Source: Bubalus kerabau
Lineage: Eukaryota > Chordata > Mammalia > Artiodactyla > Bovidae
Reading direction: 5' to 3'
Length of the DNA stretch: 64,000 bases
Assembly (NCBI RefSeq): GCF_029407905.1
Contig: NW_026577882.1
Location: 3,286,001 to 3,350,000 of the forward strand
Shown: positions 58,365 through 64,000 of the stretch, one piece after another
Numbering within the stretch: position 1 is the first letter of the stretch
Layout of the letters: each line of letters starts with the position of its first letter
Program-made: the position numbers and the translations under genes
Notes under the pieces: generated by a model
The model's input: the letters and a program-made list of their open reading frames with translations, nothing else
What the model was told of the DNA's origin: nothing
The model's database searches: none

Positions 58365-58910
58365 GCATCAAGGGTGCCAAGTAGCATTTCGAACTTTATG
58401 ACGAAATATGGGACTTCTCTTGAGACTCTGTAGCGGGCAAAGGCCTCATATTGCGATGAATGGGGAACCACGTGGTTTTTAAGAGTTGCGGCGGGATTCT
58501 CGAGTTACAACGGGAAATTCAGACTTCCTCTTGTGTTGGCCCAGTGAAGACCAATCTTCCATTCGAATTGCGAGGGAGAGATGGGTGTTGCTCTCGAGTC
58601 ACTGTAGGGCAAAATAGACCTCATCTAGGCTTTTGTCCAGGACATAATGTTCCTCTCCAGGGGCAACAGGGATCTCGGGGTTGCATTCCAGACTCACCCG
58701 AGGTAAGGCCTCGTCTCGAGGGGAAACAAAGTACTCTGCTCTCCTCTCAAGTCGCGACAGGTATCTCTTGGAGCCCATTGAGTGGCCTAAAGGGAGTAAA
58801 GCCTCCTGTGAAGTTTGGAGAAAAGACCAGGGATTGCTCTCCAGGTCAGGCAGGAAAAGAAGTCCCCAATCTCGCGATGACGGTGGGTTTTCCCGAGCTG
58901 CGGCGCCAGT
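58365..58910. repeat. Satellite I segment shared with 41395-41940
   Basis: Matches 41395 onward at an offset of ~16970 bp, through GTAGCATTTCGAACTTTA, GGTTTTTAAGA, AAATTCAGACTTCC and GACCAGGGATTGC. The offset is one monomer (~1405 bp) larger than that of the adjoining block, so one monomer (57030-58365) is extra in the right copy. Confidence 0.8.
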
Positions 58911-59194
58911 GTGGGGTTTCTCACGAGGTATGACGGGGAGCTCAGGGAGCCTCTCATGTGGCGCCAGGGAAGTCAGCTGTCCATGTGCATGGCGACGGGG
59001 AGCGTGTCATTGCTCTCGAGTCATGGTAGGGGAATCCGTCCTCAAGACACGTTGAAGACGGACTCTTGAGGTCTTTCTCGGGTTGCGGCAGTATACCCTG
59101 TGTTCCCTCGACTTGTGCCGGTGACCTCAGGGAGTTGCTCAGGGTGCCTCTGAGAAGACACTGATACTGTGGAGTTGGGAGGGGCCTCTAGGGA

Positions 59195-59820
59195 CTCCAC
59201 TGGGTGTGGTATAATACAAGAGGGCCTCATCTCGTTTTGAGGAAGGAACCTCAGGGTTCCTCTCCATTTCAGACTCCGATCTCAGGATTCCTGCAGAGTT
59301 GGGACAGGAGAGTCAGGCCTCGTATTCTGTGGAGAAATGAAACTTAGCTTGCCTCTCGAGTTGTTCACGAGGTAAAAGGTCACTTGTCGAGCTGTATGTG
59401 GAACCTGCAGAATTTTCCAAAAGATGCACGGGTGTTCAGGGTCCCTCCTTATTGTGCCTTCATCCTACGGGATGCATTCAAAGAAGTGTACGGGCATCGG
59501 GTTCTTATTAATAGCTGACCGGGAAATGGGGTCTTTCCGCATGTGGCACCACCCACGAGGCTACATCTCCAATTTCCTCGTGAGACAGGCCTCATCCTGA
59601 TGTGCGCTGGGAAGATCGGTAACCCCTTCCACACAAAGCAGGAGAATCGACACTCCTGTTGCAATCATGAGCAGAGAAGGGGCTCAAATGAGGTGGTGCG
59701 GGGAACATGGGTGTTACCCTCGAGTGAGGCCTGTAAGTTGGGGAACTTTGGGGGTGCTATCATGGGTGCCAAGTACCATTTTGCACTTCAGTAGGAACGT
59801 GGGACTTCCCTTGAGACGCC
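59195..59820. repeat. Satellite I segment shared with 5225-5850
   Basis: Partner of the array 1 segment at an offset of ~53971 bp. Just after its end both copies pass into the CpG-rich subfamily, array 1 more gradually. Confidence 0.83.
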
Positions 59821-62800
59821 GTCGCGGGCAAGGGCCTCATCTTGCCAAGAGGTGGGAACCACGTGGTTTTTCTCGAGTTGCGGCGGCATTCTCGAGTTAC
59901 GACGGGGATCTCAGCCTTCCCCTTGGGTTGGCCCTGGGAAGCCCAATCTTCCCCTCGGGTTGCGAGGGAAAGCTGGGGGTTGCGCTCGAGTCACTGCAGG
60001 GCCGAAGAGACCTCACCTAGGCGTGTGTCTGGGACCTAATATTCCTCTCCGGGGAAGGCAGGGATCTCGGGGTTGCATTCCAGGCTCCCCCGGGGAGTCA
60101 GGCCTCGTCTCGAGGGGAAGCCAAGGACACCGCTCTCCTCTCGAGTCGCGTCGCGGGTCTCTTGGAGCCCCCTGAGCGGCTTCAAGGGAGTTCAGCCTCC
60201 TCTTCCGTTTGGAGAGAGGACCCGGGATTGCTCTCCAGGCCATGCAGGAAAAGAAGGCCCTCAGCTGGCGAGGACGGGGGCGTCTCAGGGGTTTCCTCGA
60301 GCTGCGGCGCCCGTGGGGGTTTTCTCCCGAGGCACGACGAGGATCTCAGGGAGCCTCTCGTGCGGCGCCAGGGAAGTCAGGTCTCCATGCGCGTGGCGAG
60401 GCGGAGCGCGTCCTGGCTCTCGAGTCACGGGAGGGGACTAGGGCCTCGAGACGCGTTGAAGAAGGACTCTCGAGGTCTTTGTCGGGGGGCGGCGGGAAAC
60501 CCTCGTTTCCCTCGCCTTCTGCCGGGGACCTTAGGGAACTTCCCAGGGTGCCTCTGAGAGGCGAGGGATCCTGTGGAGGTGGCGGGGCCCCTCGGGACTC
60601 CGCTGGGTCTGGCGCAACGGAAGAGGGCCTCACCTCGAGGGGAGGCAGGAACCTCAGGCTTCCTCTCCGTTTCGGACTCCGACCGCAGGGTCCCTGCAGA
60701 GTTGGGACAGGAGAGTCAGGCCTCGTCTTGTCTGAGGAAGGGAACCCCGCTGGCCTCTCGAGTTGCTCAGGGGGTCTCAGGCCCCTCGGCGAGCTGTGTG
60801 TGGAACCCGCGGGTCTTTGCGGACGATGCACGGGGGTGGCAGTGCCCCTTCGTGTTGTGCCTTCACCCACAGGGTTGTCTTCGAAGAGGGGTCCGGGCCT
60901 CGGGTCCTTCTCAAGGGTGGACCGGGGAATCGGGGGCGTTCGGCATGTGGCACCACCCTCGTGGCTCGTCTCGAATTTCCTCGTGAGACCGGCCTCATCC
61001 TGAGGTGCGCCGGGAAGGCCGGGAACCCCTTCCAGACCACGCAGGGGAATCGCCTCTCCTGTCGCGATCAGGAGGGGAGAAGGGGCTCAGAGGAAGCGGT
61101 GCCGGGACCCTCGGTGTTCCCCTCGAGGGACCCCGGCGTGTCGGGGGACTTTTGGGGGTCGCAGGAAGGCTGTCAGGGACCGTTTCGCCCTTCAGGGCGG
61201 AACAGGGGACTTCCCTTGAGACGCCGTGGCGGGCAAGGGCCTCATCTTGCCAAGAGGTGGGAACCACGTGGTTTTTCTCGAGTTGCGGCGGGATTCTCGA
61301 GTTACGACGGGGTCTCAGCCATCCCCTTGGGTTGGCCCTGGGAAGCCCAATCTTCCCCTCGGGTTGCGAGGGAACGCTGGGGGTTGCGCTCGAGTCACCG
61401 CAGGGCCGAAGAGACCTCACCTAGGCGTGTGTCCGGGACCTAATATTCCTCTCTGGGGAAGGCAGGGATCTCGGGGTTGCATTCCAGGCTCCCCCGGGGA
61501 CTCAGGCCTCGTCTCGAGGGGAAACCAAGGACTCCGCTCTCCTCTCGAGTCGCGACGCGGGTCTCTTGGAGCCCCCTGAGCGGCCTCAAGGGAGTCCAGC
61601 CTCCTCTTCCGTTTGGAGAGAGGACCCGGGATTGCTCTCCAGGCCATGCAGGAAAAGAAGGCCCTCAGCTCGCGAGGACGCGGGCGTCTCAGGGGTTTCC
61701 TCGAGCTGCGGCGCCCGTGGGGGTTTTCTCCCGAGGCACGACGAGGATCTCAGGGAGCCTCTCGTGCGGCGCCAGGGAAGTCAGGTCTCCATGCGCGTGG
61801 CGAGGGGGAGCGCGTCCTGGCTCTCGAGTCACGGGAGGGGACTAGGGCCTCGAGACGCGTTGAAGAAGGACTCTCGAGGTCTTTCTCGGGGGGCGGCGGG
61901 AAACCCTCGTGTCCCTCGCCTTCTGCCGGGGACCTTAGGGAACTTGCCAGGGTGCCTCTGAGAGGCGAGGGATCCTGTGGAGGTGGCGGGGCCCCTCGGG
62001 ACTCCGCTGGGTCTGGCGCAACGGAAGAGGGCCTCACCTCGAGGGGAGGCAGGAACCTCAGGCTTCCTCTCCGTTTCGGACTCCGCCCGCAGGGTCCCTG
62101 CAGAGTTGGGACAGGAGAGTCAGGCCTCGTCTTGTCTGAGGAAGGGAACCCCGCTGGCCTCTCGAGTTGCTCAGGGGGTCTCAGGCCCCTCGTCGAGCTG
62201 TGTGTGGAACCCGCGGGTCTTTGCAGACGATGCACGGGGGTGGCCGTGCCCCTTCGTGTTGTGCCTTCACCCACAGGGTTGCCTTCGAAGAGGGGTCCGG
62301 GCGTCGGGTCCTTCTCAAGGGCGGACCGGGGAATTGGGGGCGTTCGGCATGTGGCCCCACCCACGTGGCTCGTCTCGAATTTCCTCGTGAGACCGGCCTC
62401 ATCCTGAGGTGCGCCGGGAAGGCCGGGAACCCCTTCCAGACCACGCAGGGGAATCGCCTCTCCTGTCGCGATCAGGAGGGGAGAAGGGGCTCAGAGGAAG
62501 CGGTGCCGGGACCCTCGGTGTTCCCCTCGAGGGAACCCGGCGTGTCGGGGGACTTTTGGGGGTCGCAGGAAGGCTGTCAGGGACCGTTTCGCCCTTCACG
62601 GCGGAACAGGGGACTTCCCTTGAGACGCCTTGGCGGGCAAGGGCCTCATCTTGCCAAGAGCTGGGAACCACGTGGGTTTTCTCGAGTTGCGGCGGGATTC
62701 TCGAGTTACGACGGGGATCTCAGCCTTCCCCTTGGGTTGGCCCTGGGAAGCCCAATCTTCCCCTCGGGTTGCGAGGGAAAGCTGGGGGTTGCGCTCGAGT

Positions 62801-64000
62801 CACTGCAGGGCCGAAGAGACCTCACCTAGTCGTGTGTCCCGGACCTAATATTCCTCTCCGGGGAAGGCAGGGATCTCGGGGTTGCATTCCAGGCTCCCCC
62901 GGGGAGTCAGGCCTCGTCTCTAGGGGAAGCCAAGGACTCCGCTCTCCTCTCGAGTCGCGACGCGAGTCTCTTGGAGCCCCCTGAGCGGCCTCAAGGGAGT
63001 CCAGCCTCCTCTTCCGTTTGGACAGAGGACCCGGGATTGCTCTCCAGGCCATGCAGGAAAAGAAGGCCCTCAGCTCGCGAGGACGGGGGCGTCTCAGGGG
63101 TTTCCTCGAGCTGCGGCGCCCGTGGGGGTTTTCTCCCGAGGCACGACGAGGATCTCAGGGAGCCTCTCGTGCGGTGCCAGGGAAGTCAGGTCTCCATGCG
63201 CGTGGCGAGGGGCAGCGCGTCCTGGCTCTCGAGTCACGGGAGGGGACTAGGGCCTCGAGACGCGTTGAAGAAGGACTCTCGAGGTCTTTCTCGGGGGGCG
63301 GCGGGAAACCCTCGTGTCCCTCGCCTTCTGCCGTGGACCTTAGGGAACTTCCCAGGGTGCCTCTGAGAGGCGAGGGATCCTGTGGAGGTGGCGGGGCCCC
63401 TCGGGACTCCGCTGGGTCTGGCGCAACGGAATAGGGCCTCACCTCGAGGGGAGGCAGGCACCTCAGGCTTCCTCTCCGTTTAGGACTCCGACCGCAGTGT
63501 CCCTGCAGAGTTGGGACAGGAGAGTCAGGCCTCGTCTTGTCTGAGGAAGGGAACCCCGCTGGCCTCTCGAGTTGCTCAGGGGGTCTCAGGCCCCTCGTCG
63601 AGCTGTGTGTGGAACCCGCGGGTCTTTGCGGACGATGCCCGGGGGTGGCAGTGCCCCTTCGTGTTGTGCCTTCACCCACAGGGTTGACTTCGAAGAGGGG
63701 TCCGGGCCTCGGGTCCTTCTCAAGGGCGGATCTGGGAACCGGGGGCGTTCGGCATGTGGCCCCACCCACGTGGCTCGTCTCGAATTTCCTCGTGAGACCG
63801 GCCTCATCCTGAGGTGCGCCGGGAAGGCCGGGAACCCCTTCCAGACCACGCAGGGGAATCGCCTCTCCTGTCGCGATCAGGAGGGGAGAAGGGGCTCAGA
63901 TGAAGCGGTGCCGGCACCCTCGGTGTTCCACTCGAGGGAACCCGGCGTATCGGGGAACTTTTGGGGGTCGCATGAAGGCTGTCAGGTTCCGTTTCGCACT
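59800..64000. repeat. CpG-rich, homogeneous satellite I subfamily block at the end of array 2
   Basis: Three monomers (spacings 1405 and 1404 bp) that differ from one another only at scattered sites and resemble 5955-9060. Intact CpGs and high mutual identity point to recent homogenisation. Long open frames such as 60209-61003 and 61613-62407 appear at the same place in each unit and are composition artefacts. The unit at 63901 regains AGATGAAGCGG in place of AGAGGAAGCGG, a hint of another subfamily switch at the window edge. Confidence 0.85.

Larger units (their letters stand above)
31776..64000. repeat. Satellite I (1.715-type) array 2, ~23 monomers, runs off the window
   Basis: Landmark (CAAGGGCC or variant) positions: 32485, 33889, 35309, 36711, 38546, 39945, 41466, 42868, 44267, 45670, 47067, 48468, 49887, 51308, 52708, 54108, 55509, 57033, 58438, 59829, 61234, 62638. 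Most spacings are 1391-1405 bp. The exceptions are 1420, 1835, 1521, 1419, 1421 and 1524, each explained by a rearrangement listed separately. All units have the same orientation as array 1. The array starts mid-unit at CCGGTGACCTTAGG and continues beyond 64000. No gene or mobile element interrupts it in this window. Confidence 0.93.

Overview
This window is ruminant, almost certainly bovine or another Bovini, pericentromeric heterochromatin. I see no protein-coding gene, rRNA gene, tRNA gene or CRISPR array in it. Three signs place the organism: a ~1.40 kb satellite built from ~31 bp CTCGAG-containing subrepeats (the organisation of cattle satellite I, 1.715; sheep and goat units are about 0.8 kb), ruminant-only SINEs (Bov-A2 and Bov-tA/ART2A) with the expected structure, and bovine-type L1 and ERV-K LTR sequences. 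Family names come from recognition, not from a database search.

Layout. (1) 1-627: the 5' end of a LINE-1 on the minus strand, cut by the window edge. (2) 628-10418: satellite I array 1, almost exactly seven monomers. (3) 10419-21939: a different tandem array of ~1.23 kb dimers, made of a long ~695 bp block (A) and a related short ~535 bp block (B). It is interrupted at 12904-14209 by a complete solo LTR with a 6 bp target-site duplication. (4) 21940-31775: 2.2 copies of a ~4.5 kb tandem unit. Each starts with a CpG-rich ~120 bp minisatellite, followed by a stretch with a splice-donor-like site and an AATAAA signal, then ~3.4 kb of AT-richer sequence carrying a Bov-A2 and a Bov-tA SINE. (5) 31776-64000: satellite I array 2, about 23 monomers continuing past the window edge.

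The satellite I arrays are mosaics of a CpG-rich homogeneous subfamily (5955-9060, 31776-33965, 59800-64000), a diverged subfamily, and intermediate blocks. Several monomers carry private rearrangements: an inverted ~20 bp insertion at the same site in three monomers, a ~120 bp partial duplication in two monomers 15.56 kb apart, and a ~433 bp (about 14 x 31 bp) partial duplication. Shared variants tie 2560-4070 to 53600-55105 and 5225-5850 to 59195-59820. The left array and the far right array therefore look like copies of one segment, and the whole ~50 kb block may itself be a higher-order repeat.

The many open frames in the satellite are composition effects: GC-rich, stop-poor sequence with a period often divisible by three. 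They recur in every CpG-rich monomer and show no domains. The most interesting candidate is the ~4.5 kb unit, whose CpG-rich head, donor-like site and poly(A) signal could form a small tandemly amplified noncoding transcription unit. This is inference only. Subfamily switch points and repeat edges are by-eye estimates, roughly +/-10 to 100 bp.
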